In this document: positions 47,277-55,978 of the stretch, piece by piece | Numbering within the stretch: the first letter of the stretch is position 1 | Layout: the number at the start of each line of letters is the position of its first letter | Source of the DNA: Sphingopyxis sp. MWB1 | GTDB lineage: Bacteria; Pseudomonadota; Alphaproteobacteria; Sphingomonadales; Sphingomonadaceae | Reading direction: 5' to 3' | Length of the DNA stretch: 64,000 nt | Assembly (NCBI RefSeq): GCF_000763945.1 | Contig: NZ_JQFJ01000002.1 | Span: 1,240,001 to 1,304,000 of the forward strand | Position numbers and translations under genes: made by a program | Notes under the pieces: model-generated | Database searches by the model: none | What the model was told of the DNA's origin: nothing | The model's input: only the letters and a program-made list of their open reading frames with translations

Positions 47277-48344
47277 ATGGCGACATTAAGGGATGTGGCC
47301 CGCGAAGCCGGGGTATCGGTCGCCACCGCCTCGCGCGCGATCAACGGGCTTGGCAATGTCACCGCCCCCACCCGCGCGGCGGTGATGGCCGCGGTCAAAA
47401 AGCTGAACTTCGTTCCTCACAGCGGCGCGCGCAGCCTGACCCGGCGCAAGACCGATACGATCGGCGTCATCCTGCCCGATCTGTTCGGCGAATTTTTCTC
47501 CGAGATCATTCGTGGCATCGACCTTGTCGCCCATGAATCGGGCTTTCACCTTCTGCTCGGCAATATGCATGGCAGCGCGCATGAGACCGCCGCCGCCATT
47601 GCCGCGATGCGCGGGCGCGTCGACGGACTGCTGTTGATGCCGCCCGAGGTAAAGCCCGAGCTGCTGTCCGACAATCTCGACCCCGCGCTGCCCACGGTCC
47701 TCCTCAACTATGATGCAAGCAGCCTTGGCCTGCCCTTTGTCGCGGTCGACAATTATCATGGCGCCTATGCCATGACCGAGGCGCTGCTGGCGCGCGGCGC
47801 GCGGCGGATCGTGCATATCGCTGGCCCCAAACATAATGGCGACGCGCGCGACCGCCAGCGCGGCTTTGCCGATGCCATGGCCAAGATCGCGGGTGAGCGC
47901 AGCCCGGTCATCCTGCCCGGCGATTTTTCTGAAGAAGCGGGGGAAGAGGCGGCGCGGCTGCTGGTGCAGGGGCAACTCCCCGCCGACGCGATTTTCGCCG
48001 CCAACGACCTGATGGCGCTCGGCTGTATTCACCAGCTTGGCGAAGCGGGGCTGTCGGTGCCGGGCGACATGATGGTCGCGGGCTTCGACGATATTCCGCT
48101 CGCGCGCCATGTCACGCCGTCGCTCTCCACCATGCAGGTCAAGATCGACCGGCTGGGATCGACCGCCATGATGCTGCTGTTGCGCCTGCTGCGCGGCGAT
48201 GAGCTTGGCAGCGCGAGCGCCAATATCCTCACCCCCGATCTCGTCCTGCGCGGCACCACTGGCGGCCCCGCCAAGCCCGTCCCGGACGAGGCGCCCGCCC
48301 CCGCCACGGCCAAGGTCGCGGCGGAGGGAGCCAGGCGCCGGTGA
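47277..48344 (+). CDS. LacI-family transcriptional regulator
   Basis: A 355-residue regulator starting at ATG 47277 with an AAGGGAGAG binding site. N-terminal helix-turn-helix (TLRDVAREAGVSVATASRAING) and hinge (PHSGARSLTRRKTDTIGVILPD) precede a periplasmic-binding-protein-like effector domain (GVILPDLFGEFF, RGFADAM, AIFAANDLMALGC, VAGFDDIPLARHVTPSLSTM). It lies inside the sugar operon and probably represses it and the TonB receptor/GH3 pair through sites at 42645 and 59143. Effector sugar unknown. Confidence 0.93.
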   Translation: MATLRDVAREAGVSVATASRAINGLGNVTAPTRAAVMAAVKKLNFVPHSGARSLTRRKTDTIGVILPDLFGEFFSEIIRGIDLVAHESGFHLLLGNMHGSAHETAAAIAAMRGRVDGLLLMPPEVKPELLSDNLDPALPTVLLNYDASSLGLPFVAVDNYHGAYAMTEALLARGARRIVHIAGPKHNGDARDRQRGFADAMAKIAGERSPVILPGDFSEEAGEEAARLLVQGQLPADAIFAANDLMALGCIHQLGEAGLSVPGDMMVAGFDDIPLARHVTPSLSTMQVKIDRLGSTAMMLLLRLLRGDELGSASANILTPDLVLRGTTGGPAKPVPDEAPAPATAKVAAEGARRR

Positions 48345-48366
48345 TCCCCCGGTGCGGCCCTGCCCC

Positions 48367-49647
48367 ATGTATCTGACGCGCCGCCATATGGTCGGCGCGC
48401 TCGGCGCGCTGCCGCTCGCATCGCTGCTCGGCGGATGCGGTGCGCGCGGCGCCGACGGGCTAAGCATCTGGGCGATGGGCAATGAAGCCGCCAGCCTGCC
48501 GCAGTTATTGGCGCAAATCCCCCTGCCCCCGGCCTTCCCGCCGGTGCGGGTGCAGGCGCTGCCATGGAGCGCGGCGCATGAAAAATTGCTCACCGGCTTT
48601 GCGGGCGACGCCCTCCCCACCATGGGACAGGTTGGCAATAGCTGGCTTGCCGAAATGGCCGCGATCGGCGCGATCGCCCCGGTGCCCGCTGCGGCGCAAT
48701 CCTTGCTCGATGACCAGTACGCCGCCGTCGTCGATACCAACCGGATCGACGGCCATGCCTGGGCCATCCCCTGGTATGTTGACACGCGGCTGCAATTTTA
48801 TCGCAAGGATATGTTCGCGCGCGCGGGCTATGCCGCGCCCCCGCTGCGCTGGGCCGAATGGAAGGCGGCGCTGCACAAGGTGAAGGCGCTGGCGGGCGAC
48901 GGCAATTATGCGCTGCTTTTGCCGCTCAACGAATTTGAACAATTGCTCACCCTCGCCCTGTCGGCGGGCGCGCGACTGCTGCGCGACAATGGCGCGCGCG
49001 GCGCCTTTTCGGACCCCGAATTCAAGGAAGCGCTCGGCTTTTACAAAAGCCTGTTCGACGAAGGGCTGGCCCCCATCGCTTCGGCAACGCAGATTTCGAA
49101 CATATGGAATGAATTTGCGCGCGGCTTTTTCAGCATCTTCACCTCGGGTCCTTGGACGATCGGCGACCTCAAGACGCGGCTCGCGCCCGATATGCAGGAT
49201 AAATGGGGCACCGCGCCCAACCCCGGCCCTGACGGCATCGGCGCCGCCGCCCCCGGCGGGTCGAGCCTGGTCGTCTTTGCCGGGCAGGATCAGGGCGAGG
49301 CGGCGTGGCGCCTGATCGCACAATTGCTCGCGCCGTCGGCGCAGCTTCAATTTCACCATCTCACCGGCAATCTGCCCGCGCGCCGCTCGGTATGGGATGC
49401 GGCAGGCCTTGCCGCCGATCCGATCGTCGCGCCCTTTGCGGCACAGCTCGACCATGCCCGCGCGCTGCCCAAGGTCCCCGAATGGGAACGGATCGTCACC
49501 GAAATGCAGGTCGTCGCCGAACGCATGGTGCGCGGCCAATATAGCGTCGATGAAGCTGCGCGCGAAATTGACGCGCGCGCCGACCGCCTGCTCGAAAAGC
49601 GCCGCTGGATGCTGGACAAGGGGCAGGCGCTGGGGGCCGGGGCATGA
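48367..49647 (+). CDS. Sugar ABC transporter substrate-binding lipoprotein
   Basis: A 426-residue extracellular solute-binding protein (family 1 type). The Tat-like/lipoprotein leader YLTRRHMVGALGALPLASLLGGC ends in a lipobox. Typical blocks are GQVGNSWLAEMAAIGAI, GHAWAIPWYVDTRLQFYRKDMF, WNEFARGFFSIFTSGPWTIGD and GGSSLVVFAG. It would bind an oligosaccharide in the periplasm and deliver it to the permeases. Its stop overlaps the first permease start (ATGA). Confidence 0.9.
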   Translation: MYLTRRHMVGALGALPLASLLGGCGARGADGLSIWAMGNEAASLPQLLAQIPLPPAFPPVRVQALPWSAAHEKLLTGFAGDALPTMGQVGNSWLAEMAAIGAIAPVPAAAQSLLDDQYAAVVDTNRIDGHAWAIPWYVDTRLQFYRKDMFARAGYAAPPLRWAEWKAALHKVKALAGDGNYALLLPLNEFEQLLTLALSAGARLLRDNGARGAFSDPEFKEALGFYKSLFDEGLAPIASATQISNIWNEFARGFFSIFTSGPWTIGDLKTRLAPDMQDKWGTAPNPGPDGIGAAAPGGSSLVVFAGQDQGEAAWRLIAQLLAPSAQLQFHHLTGNLPARRSVWDAAGLAADPIVAPFAAQLDHARALPKVPEWERIVTEMQVVAERMVRGQYSVDEAAREIDARADRLLEKRRWMLDKGQALGAGA

Positions 49648-50537
49648 GCATCGCGCGCCTCCGCGAAGCCCGCGCGGGCTGGGCGATGACCGCGCCAGCG
49701 CTCGCCGCCATCTTCCTTTTCTTCGCGCTGCCCGCCGCCGCCTCGCTGCTGCTCAGCTTTACCGATTTCGACATTTATGCGCTCGCCGATCTCGGCAATT
49801 TGCGCTTCATCGGCTTCGACAATTATGCCCGGCTGCTCGATAATCCGCTGTTCTGGAAAGCGATGGGCAATACCTTGCTCTTCGTCGCCTTCGGCACGCC
49901 CTTCATCGTCATCCTCTCGTTGTTCGCGGCGATGCTCGTTCATTCGCGCTGGCTCCATTGGCGGCCCGTCTGGCGCGTCGCGCTCTTCGCGCCCTATGTC
50001 ACCACGCTCGTCGCCACCGCGGTCGTCTGGCGCTATCTGCTCCACACCCGCTACGGCCTCGTCAATTACGTCCTCTCGCTGTTCGGCGCGGGGCCGATCG
50101 ACTGGCTCGGCAGCCCCACCGCCTCGCTTCCCGCCATATTGATCTTCGTCGGCTGGAAAAGCTTTGGCTATAATATGATCATCTTCCTCGCCGCGCTGCA
50201 GACCGTCCCGCGCGAGCTGGACGAGGCGGCGCGGCTCGACGGCGCGGGCTGGTTCATGCGGCTGCGCCACGTCACCCTGCCCGCCATTTCGCCGACCTTC
50301 CTGCTCGTCTCGGTGCTCACCGTCGCCGCAATGTTCCAGCTTTTCACCGAACCCTATGTGATGACGCAGGGCGGCCCCGCCCAATCGACCGTCACCGTCC
50401 TTTATTTCATGTATGAAGAAGGCTTCAAATGGTGGAATCTGGGGTCGGGCGCGGCGGTCGCCTTCCTCCTCTTCCTCTGCATTCTCGCCATCACCCTCGT
50501 CCAGCTGCGCCTTGCGCGGCGGGCAGGCGCGCTATGA
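49644..50537 (+). CDS. Sugar ABC transporter permease (MalF/UgpA-like)
   Basis: A 297-residue permease with 6 membrane segments, the first at about residues 15-36 (MTAPALAAIFLFFALPAAAS), and an EAA loop (ELDEAARLDGAGWFMRLRHVTLPAI). It overlaps the genes on both sides by 4 bases (ATGA). It forms the channel with the next gene product. Confidence 0.92.
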   Translation: MSIARLREARAGWAMTAPALAAIFLFFALPAAASLLLSFTDFDIYALADLGNLRFIGFDNYARLLDNPLFWKAMGNTLLFVAFGTPFIVILSLFAAMLVHSRWLHWRPVWRVALFAPYVTTLVATAVVWRYLLHTRYGLVNYVLSLFGAGPIDWLGSPTASLPAILIFVGWKSFGYNMIIFLAALQTVPRELDEAARLDGAGWFMRLRHVTLPAISPTFLLVSVLTVAAMFQLFTEPYVMTQGGPAQSTVTVLYFMYEEGFKWWNLGSGAAVAFLLFLCILAITLVQLRLARRAGAL

Positions 50538-51349
50538 GCGCGCGGCGCATTCTTGTCACCGCGCTCGCCGCGCTGGTGGCGCTGATCACCGTTGCGCCGC
50601 TGCTGTGGATGGTCTCGGTCAGCTTCATGGCGCCGGGGGAGGCCGCGCAATTCCCGCCGCCGCTGCTGCCGCAAAGCCCCAGCCTTGAAAATTACCGCCA
50701 GCTTTTCGAAACCTATGGCGTCGGGCGCTTCCTTGCCAACAGCCTGCTCGTCTCGACGCTCGCGACCCTGCTCGCCCTGCTCTTCACCATTCCGGCGGGC
50801 TATGCCTTTGCCAAGCTGCGGTTCCATGGCCGCGATGCGACCTTCCGCCTGCTCGTCGCCGCGCTGGTGGTGCCGGGGCAGATCGGGATGCTGCCCCTGT
50901 TCCTCGAACTCAAGGCAATGGGGCTCGTCAACAGCTATGCGGGCGCGCTCATCCCCTGGCTCGCGGGGATTTTCGGCATTTTCCTCGTGCGCCAATATTG
51001 CCTCGCCATCCCCGATGAAATGCTGGAGGCGGCACGGATCGACGGCGCAAGCGAGGCGCAGATTTTGCGCCACATCGTCCTGCCGATCCTGACCCCGATC
51101 ATCGTCACCCTGGCGCTGTTCGTCTTTCTGGGAAGCTGGAATGATTTCATGTGGCCGCTGATCATATTGGCGGATCAGGAGCTTTATACACTGCCCGTCG
51201 CGCTCGCGGCGCTCAGCCGCGAACATGTGCAGGATAATGAATTGATGATGGCGGGCGCGGTGGTCACCACCCTGCCCGTCCTCATTCTCTTCCTGGCGCT
51301 TCAGCGCTTCTACCTCGACGGCCTTCTGACCGGGAGTGTGAAGGGATGA
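50534..51349 (+). CDS. Sugar ABC transporter permease (MalG/UgpE-like)
   Basis: A 271-residue permease started at ATG 50534 (MSARRILVTALAALVALITV), overlapping the previous stop; the open frame continues upstream but no better start exists. Six membrane segments and the EAA loop (EMLEAARIDGASEAQILRHIVLPILTP) are clear, as is LGSWNDFMWPLIIL. Heterodimer partner of the preceding permease. Confidence 0.92.
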   Translation: MSARRILVTALAALVALITVAPLLWMVSVSFMAPGEAAQFPPPLLPQSPSLENYRQLFETYGVGRFLANSLLVSTLATLLALLFTIPAGYAFAKLRFHGRDATFRLLVAALVVPGQIGMLPLFLELKAMGLVNSYAGALIPWLAGIFGIFLVRQYCLAIPDEMLEAARIDGASEAQILRHIVLPILTPIIVTLALFVFLGSWNDFMWPLIILADQELYTLPVALAALSREHVQDNELMMAGAVVTTLPVLILFLALQRFYLDGLLTGSVKG

Positions 51350-51383
51350 GGCGATTTTTCTCTCCAGCCAATAAGGACAGTTG

Positions 51384-52172
51384 ATGCGACCCATTCAAGG
51401 CGCCCTTGCCGCGCTCGCCCTTTCCCTTGCCCCCGCGCTTCCGGCTTTGGCCATGGCGGCGCCCACGACCGCCCCGGCAACAACCGACGGCCAGTCGCCG
51501 CAACCGGCGATAGAGGCAGGCAATTATCCCTATCAGCTGTTCTTGCCGCGCGGATATTCGGCGGACAGCAAGGCCGATTGGCCGCTCCTCATCTTCCTCC
51601 ATGGTTCGGGGGAGCGGGGCAACGATCTCGCGCGGGTCAAGGTCCATGGCCCGCCCAAGATCGCCGACCGCAATCCCCATTTCCCCTTTGTCACCGTCTC
51701 GCCGCTGCTCGGCGCCGATCAGGATTGGGACGTGGCAAAGCTCGACCGGCTGCTCGATCATATTGTCGCCACCCACCGCATCGACCGCACCCGCATTTAT
51801 CTGACCGGCCTCAGCCGCGGCGGTCATGCGAGCTGGCGCTGGGCCATCGCCCAGCCGCACCGTTTCGCTGCGGTCGCCCCGGTGGCGGGGCGCGGCGATC
51901 CCGCGGGTGCCTGCGCGCTCAAGGACACCCCCGTCTGGGCCTTTCACGGCGACCGCGACGATGTGGTAACGCCAGAGGGCAGCTTTGCCATGGCGCGCGC
52001 GATCCGCGCCTGCGGCGGGCAACGCTCGCGCCTCACCATCTATCCTGACCTGGGCCACAATGCGTGGGATCCCGCCTATGACGATCCCGCGCTCTATTAC
52101 TGGCTGCTTTCGCACCGCCTGCCGACGCCCGCCGCCGTCCCGGCCACCAAGACGCGCAAGGACCGCAAATGA
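51384..52172 (+). CDS. Exported alpha/beta-hydrolase (esterase/phospholipase-like)
   Basis: A 262-residue secreted serine hydrolase with a signal peptide (LAALALSLAPALPALAMA). The oxyanion segment is IFLHGSGERGND, the nucleophile is Ser144 in LTGLSRGGHA, and Asp (HGDRDDVVTP) and His (DLGHNAWDP) complete the triad. Such proteins are found in polysaccharide-use loci, where they may remove acyl groups from glycans; the role here is inferred. It overlaps the GH1 gene by 4 bases. The ATG at 51384 follows AAGGA; a TTG just before it is also possible. Confidence 0.8.
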   Translation: MRPIQGALAALALSLAPALPALAMAAPTTAPATTDGQSPQPAIEAGNYPYQLFLPRGYSADSKADWPLLIFLHGSGERGNDLARVKVHGPPKIADRNPHFPFVTVSPLLGADQDWDVAKLDRLLDHIVATHRIDRTRIYLTGLSRGGHASWRWAIAQPHRFAAVAPVAGRGDPAGACALKDTPVWAFHGDRDDVVTPEGSFAMARAIRACGGQRSRLTIYPDLGHNAWDPAYDDPALYYWLLSHRLPTPAAVPATKTRKDRK

Positions 52173-53518
52173 CCCGCTCGCCCTTTCCCGACAATTTCCT
52201 GTGGGGCGCGGCGACCGCGGCCTATCAGATCGAAGGGTCACCGCTCGCCGATGGCGCAGGGCCGAGCATCTGGCAGCGTTTCTGCCACGACCCCCGGCTG
52301 ATGGCGGCGCCCGGCGACACAGGCGATATCGCCTGCGACCATTATAACCGGATGGAAAGCGACGTCGCGCTGATGAAGCAATTGGGGCTGCAGGCCTATC
52401 GCTTCAGCACCGGTTGGGGCCGCATCCTTCCCGAAGGTGTCGGGCGGGTGAATCAGAAGGGGCTCGATTTCTATGACCGGCTCGTCGACACTTTGCTCGC
52501 GCATGACATTGAACCCTTGCTCACCCTTCATCATTGGGACCTGCCCGCCGCGCTTGACGATCGCGGCGGCTGGCTCAACCGCGACAGCGCCGACTGGTTC
52601 GCCGAATATGCCGATATTCTCTATCGCGCGCTCGACGGGCGGGTGAAAAAATGGGTGACGCTCAACGAACCCTGGGTGATCACCGATGGCGGCTATCTCC
52701 ATGGCGCGCTCGCCCCCGGCCATCGCAACATGTTCGAAGCGCCCATCGCCACCCATAATCTGATGCGCGCCCATGGTCGCGCGGTGCAGGCCTATCGCGC
52801 GACCGGCGCGCATGAAATCGGACTGGTTGTCAACATCGAACCCAAATATCCGGCGAGCGACAGCATCGAAGATATCGCCGCAACCGCGCGCGCCCACGCC
52901 TATATGAACCGCCAATATCTCGAACCCGCCCTCCTCGGCCGCTATCCCGACAAGGAGCTGAAGGAGATTTTCGGGCCGGCATGGCCGCAGTGGCCTGCCG
53001 AAGATATGGCGGAAATCTGTCAGAAACTCGACTTTATCGGTATCAACTATTATACCCGCGCCGTCGTCCGCGCCGACCCCGCCCAATGGCCCCAGCGCGC
53101 CTCCCCCGTCCCCCAAAATGCCACCCACACCACCACCGGCTGGGAAGTCTATCCTCCTGCCATGACCGACATGCTTGTTTGGTTCCGTGACAGCTTTGGC
53201 AACATCCCCCTCTATATCACGGAAAATGGCGCGGCATTCTATGACCCGCCGCAGGCCGGCCCTGACGGCATCGACGATCCGCTGCGCTGCGATTATCTGC
53301 GCAGCCACATCAGCGCCGTCGGCGAAGCGATCCGCCAGGGGGTCGATGTGCGCGGCTATATGGCCTGGTCGCTGCTCGACAATCTGGAATGGTCGCTCGG
53401 CTATTCCAAGCGTTTCGGCATCGTCCACGTCGATTATGAAAGCCAGCAGCGCACCCCCAAGCGCAGCGCGCATCTTTACAGCGAGATCATCCGCACCAAC
53501 GGCGCCAATCTCGCATGA
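52169..53518 (+). CDS. GH1 beta-glucosidase
   Basis: A 449-residue enzyme without a signal peptide, so cytoplasmic. Motifs: NFLWGAATAAYQIEG at the start, acid/base Glu167 in VTLNEPW and nucleophile Glu352 in YITENGAAF, plus WSLLDNLEWSLGYSKRFGIVHVD near the end. It would split beta-linked glucosides (cellobiose, sophorose and similar) imported by the ABC system. Overlaps the neighbouring genes by ATGA at both ends. Confidence 0.95.
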   Translation: MTRSPFPDNFLWGAATAAYQIEGSPLADGAGPSIWQRFCHDPRLMAAPGDTGDIACDHYNRMESDVALMKQLGLQAYRFSTGWGRILPEGVGRVNQKGLDFYDRLVDTLLAHDIEPLLTLHHWDLPAALDDRGGWLNRDSADWFAEYADILYRALDGRVKKWVTLNEPWVITDGGYLHGALAPGHRNMFEAPIATHNLMRAHGRAVQAYRATGAHEIGLVVNIEPKYPASDSIEDIAATARAHAYMNRQYLEPALLGRYPDKELKEIFGPAWPQWPAEDMAEICQKLDFIGINYYTRAVVRADPAQWPQRASPVPQNATHTTTGWEVYPPAMTDMLVWFRDSFGNIPLYITENGAAFYDPPQAGPDGIDDPLRCDYLRSHISAVGEAIRQGVDVRGYMAWSLLDNLEWSLGYSKRFGIVHVDYESQQRTPKRSAHLYSEIIRTNGANLA

Positions 53519-54375
53519 GACGCTGGTTCGGCCTTTTGCTCGCGCCCCTGCTCGCGCTTCCAGCGGTCGCGAAAGAGGCACCCGCGCGCCTCAGCGCGAT
53601 GAGCTATAATATCCGCCTCGACCTTGCCTCCGACGGCGTCAATGCCTGGCCGCACCGCCGCGCGGCGGTGACAGCGCTGATTGGCTATTATGCCCCCGAC
53701 ATCATCGGGATGCAGGAGGTGCTGCTGCACCAGAAGCAGGCGGTCGAGGCCGATTTGCCGGCCTATATATTCATCGGCGTGGCGCGCGACGATGGCCGGG
53801 ACGTGGGTGAATTTTCACCGCTCGGCTTTCGCGCCGACCGCTTTGCCTTGCAGGACAGCGGCACCTATTGGCTCTCCCCCACCCCCGCTACGCCGGGCAA
53901 GGGCTGGGACGCCGCCTATCCGCGTATCGCGACCTGGGCGCGGCTTACGGACCGCAATAGCGGGCAGAGGCTGCTGGTTCTCAACACCCATTTCGACCAT
54001 GTCGGCGCGATCGCAAAACTCGAAAGCGCACGCCAGATCCGCCGCTGGCTCGCCGCCGAAAGGCGCCAGGGCGAAAGCCTGATCGTCCTGGGCGATTTCA
54101 ACAGCCCCACGAACAGCCCGCCCTATGCCGCAATGGTCGCGGGCGGCGCGCTGCGCGATGCACGCGCCATCAGCCGCACGCCGCCTTTTGGCCCGCGCGG
54201 CAGCTTCACCGGCTTTCGCATCGACGCCGATGAGGTTGATCCGATCGACCATATTTTCGTGAGCGACACTGTCGTGGTCGACCGCCATGCAACCTTGACC
54301 CACCAGCAAGCGGGCAAGCTGCCGTCGGATCATTATCCGATATTGGCTGATCTTTGCGTCGGCGAGGGTTGCTGA
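53515..54375 (+). CDS. Endonuclease/exonuclease/phosphatase-family exported protein
   Basis: A 286-residue exported protein (signal peptide RRWFGLLLAPLLALPAVA). The EEP fold is clear: MSYNIRLDLASDG, IIGMQEVLLHQ, VLNTHFDHVG, LIVLGDFNSPTNS, IDHIFVSD and SDHYPILADL. In sugar loci such proteins may act as phosphodiesterases or on modified glycans; the substrate is not known. It is the last gene of the forward operon and converges on the GH144-like gene. Confidence 0.82.
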   Translation: MRRWFGLLLAPLLALPAVAKEAPARLSAMSYNIRLDLASDGVNAWPHRRAAVTALIGYYAPDIIGMQEVLLHQKQAVEADLPAYIFIGVARDDGRDVGEFSPLGFRADRFALQDSGTYWLSPTPATPGKGWDAAYPRIATWARLTDRNSGQRLLVLNTHFDHVGAIAKLESARQIRRWLAAERRQGESLIVLGDFNSPTNSPPYAAMVAGGALRDARAISRTPPFGPRGSFTGFRIDADEVDPIDHIFVSDTVVVDRHATLTHQQAGKLPSDHYPILADLCVGEGC

Positions 54376-54394
54376 GGCCCCCCTCGCCTTTCGC

Positions 54395-55903
54395 TCATTC
54401 TTCCCCGGCCGTGTCGAGCCAGCCGCCGGTAAAGCCGATCCGCTTCAGCCCGCGAATGATGTGCGGATTCTTCCGCATCACCTTCCACACCAGCCCGCTA
54501 CGGTGATTTTCCATCATGGCGAGGATCGGCCCCTGGTCGATGCCCAGATAGTCATTGGCGACCCAGCCTTTTTGGGGATCGACCGCGCCCGAATGCGATC
54601 CCGCATCCGCAAAGGTGAAGCTGGGGTTGATCGCATCCTTGAAGCCATAGCGGGTATAAAGGCGCGATCCATATCGGGCGCGCATCGTCATCAGCGCGGG
54701 GATAGTGATTTCGGGCGCAAAGGGGACCGAGCCCCCCGCCGCGGTCGGCACGACGGTGCCATCATCGACCACGCGGATCGCGCTCACCCCGCGCGCCATA
54801 TAGCCGTTAAAGGCGCGCGGCTGGCCGCCCACCTGATATTTGCCATCGGAATAACCCGGCCCGTCCGATGCCGTCCAACCCCAGATATTGGCGCTATAGT
54901 CGCGCCAGCCATTGGGATTGTCCGCGCCATAGCCGCGCTGGGCATAGGCCGCGCGGCGGCTGTTCTCGAAATAATCGATCCCCTTGCCGCGCATGAAATC
55001 ATCCTGAATGCCGCGGAAATCGACCCATACATGGCTATATTGGTGACCGAACATCGGTTCGAACTGCAGATGTTCCTGCCCGTAAAAACTGCCCCAATCC
55101 TTTTCCAGATCGGCGGCCCAGCCCTTGTCCCACGCGTCCTTGCCCACCGGATGCGTCGGCGAACCGAGCGCGAGGATATAGACGAGCATCCCTTCATTAT
55201 AGCCGACCCAGTCATGGGTTTCCCAGCCATTCTCGGGCTTCCACCCCATGGTGATGCCATGCGAATTGGCAAGGTTATGCGCTTCGGTCCCTGTATGGTT
55301 GCGCTGCGCCCAGGGCCATTCGACGCGGCGATAGATTTTCTCGGCCAGATCGCGGATCTCGGCCTCGACCGGGTCTTGGCGGTCATAATAGCTTTGCGCG
55401 AACAAGGCGCCGGCAAGAAACAGGCTGCTGTCTACGGTCGACAGTTCATTTTCCTTGAAGCGCGTACCGTCGTCATTGCGCAGGAAATGATAGAAAAAGC
55501 CCTTGTAGCCGCTCGTGCCGCTGGCGGCCGGTCCCTGGGGGGCTTCCCAGTAAAAGCGCAGGCAATCGCGTGTGCGTTCGGCCGCTTCGCTGCGCGGGAC
55601 ATAGCCGCGCTCGGCGCCAATGCCATAGGCGGTCAGCGCAAAGCCCGTTGCGGCGATGGAAGAAAAAGGATTGCTCGGCCAGCGATCGGGCGCGAGGCAA
55701 CGCTGCGTGTCAGTCGTATCCCAGAAATAGCGGAAAGTGCGCTGGGTCAGCTCTTCGGAAAATTGCGCCTCGCTGATCGGCGGCAAATCGCCCTGGGCTG
55801 TTTCCTTGACCGGCGCCGCGGGCGGAGCCGAAGAAAGCGGAGCGGCACAAGCGGCTGTCAAAGCCACCAGTGGCAAGGCGAACAACCCAAGCCGAAAAGA
55901 CAT
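54395..55903 (-). CDS. GH144-like glucanase lipoprotein (glycoamylase domain)
   Basis: A 502-residue protein started at ATG 55903 (GGAG 8 bases upstream). The leader ends in a lipobox (VALTAACAAP), so it is a lipoprotein. The rest matches the glycoamylase/GH144 (alpha/alpha)6-barrel family: TFRYFWDTTDTQR, ATGFALTAYGIG, LSTVDSSLFLAG, GWVGYNEGM-like (DWVGYNEGMLVYILALG) and DQGPILAMMENHRSGLVW. Characterised GH144 enzymes are endo-beta-1,2-glucanases. Whether this one has that specificity is inferred. It follows the TonB receptor gene by 75 bases on the same strand. Confidence 0.82.
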   Translation of the reverse strand: MSFRLGLFALPLVALTAACAAPLSSAPPAAPVKETAQGDLPPISEAQFSEELTQRTFRYFWDTTDTQRCLAPDRWPSNPFSSIAATGFALTAYGIGAERGYVPRSEAAERTRDCLRFYWEAPQGPAASGTSGYKGFFYHFLRNDDGTRFKENELSTVDSSLFLAGALFAQSYYDRQDPVEAEIRDLAEKIYRRVEWPWAQRNHTGTEAHNLANSHGITMGWKPENGWETHDWVGYNEGMLVYILALGSPTHPVGKDAWDKGWAADLEKDWGSFYGQEHLQFEPMFGHQYSHVWVDFRGIQDDFMRGKGIDYFENSRRAAYAQRGYGADNPNGWRDYSANIWGWTASDGPGYSDGKYQVGGQPRAFNGYMARGVSAIRVVDDGTVVPTAAGGSVPFAPEITIPALMTMRARYGSRLYTRYGFKDAINPSFTFADAGSHSGAVDPQKGWVANDYLGIDQGPILAMMENHRSGLVWKVMRKNPHIIRGLKRIGFTGGWLDTAGEE

Positions 55904-55923
55904 TTCATACTCCAATAAGGGGC

Positions 55924-55959
55924 GGCGCCCGATCCCGGGAGAGGAAGGGACCGGGCGCC
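55924..55959 (-). terminator. Hairpin between TonB receptor and GH144 genes
   Basis: A perfect 8-bp GC-rich stem (GGCGCCCG / CGGGCGCC) with a 20-base loop, between the receptor stop (55979) and the GH144-like start (55903). There is no T-run, so it more likely stabilises or partly attenuates the shared message than fully ends it. Confidence 0.4.
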
Positions 55960-55978
55960 TGGCGTTGGCTGGCCGCCT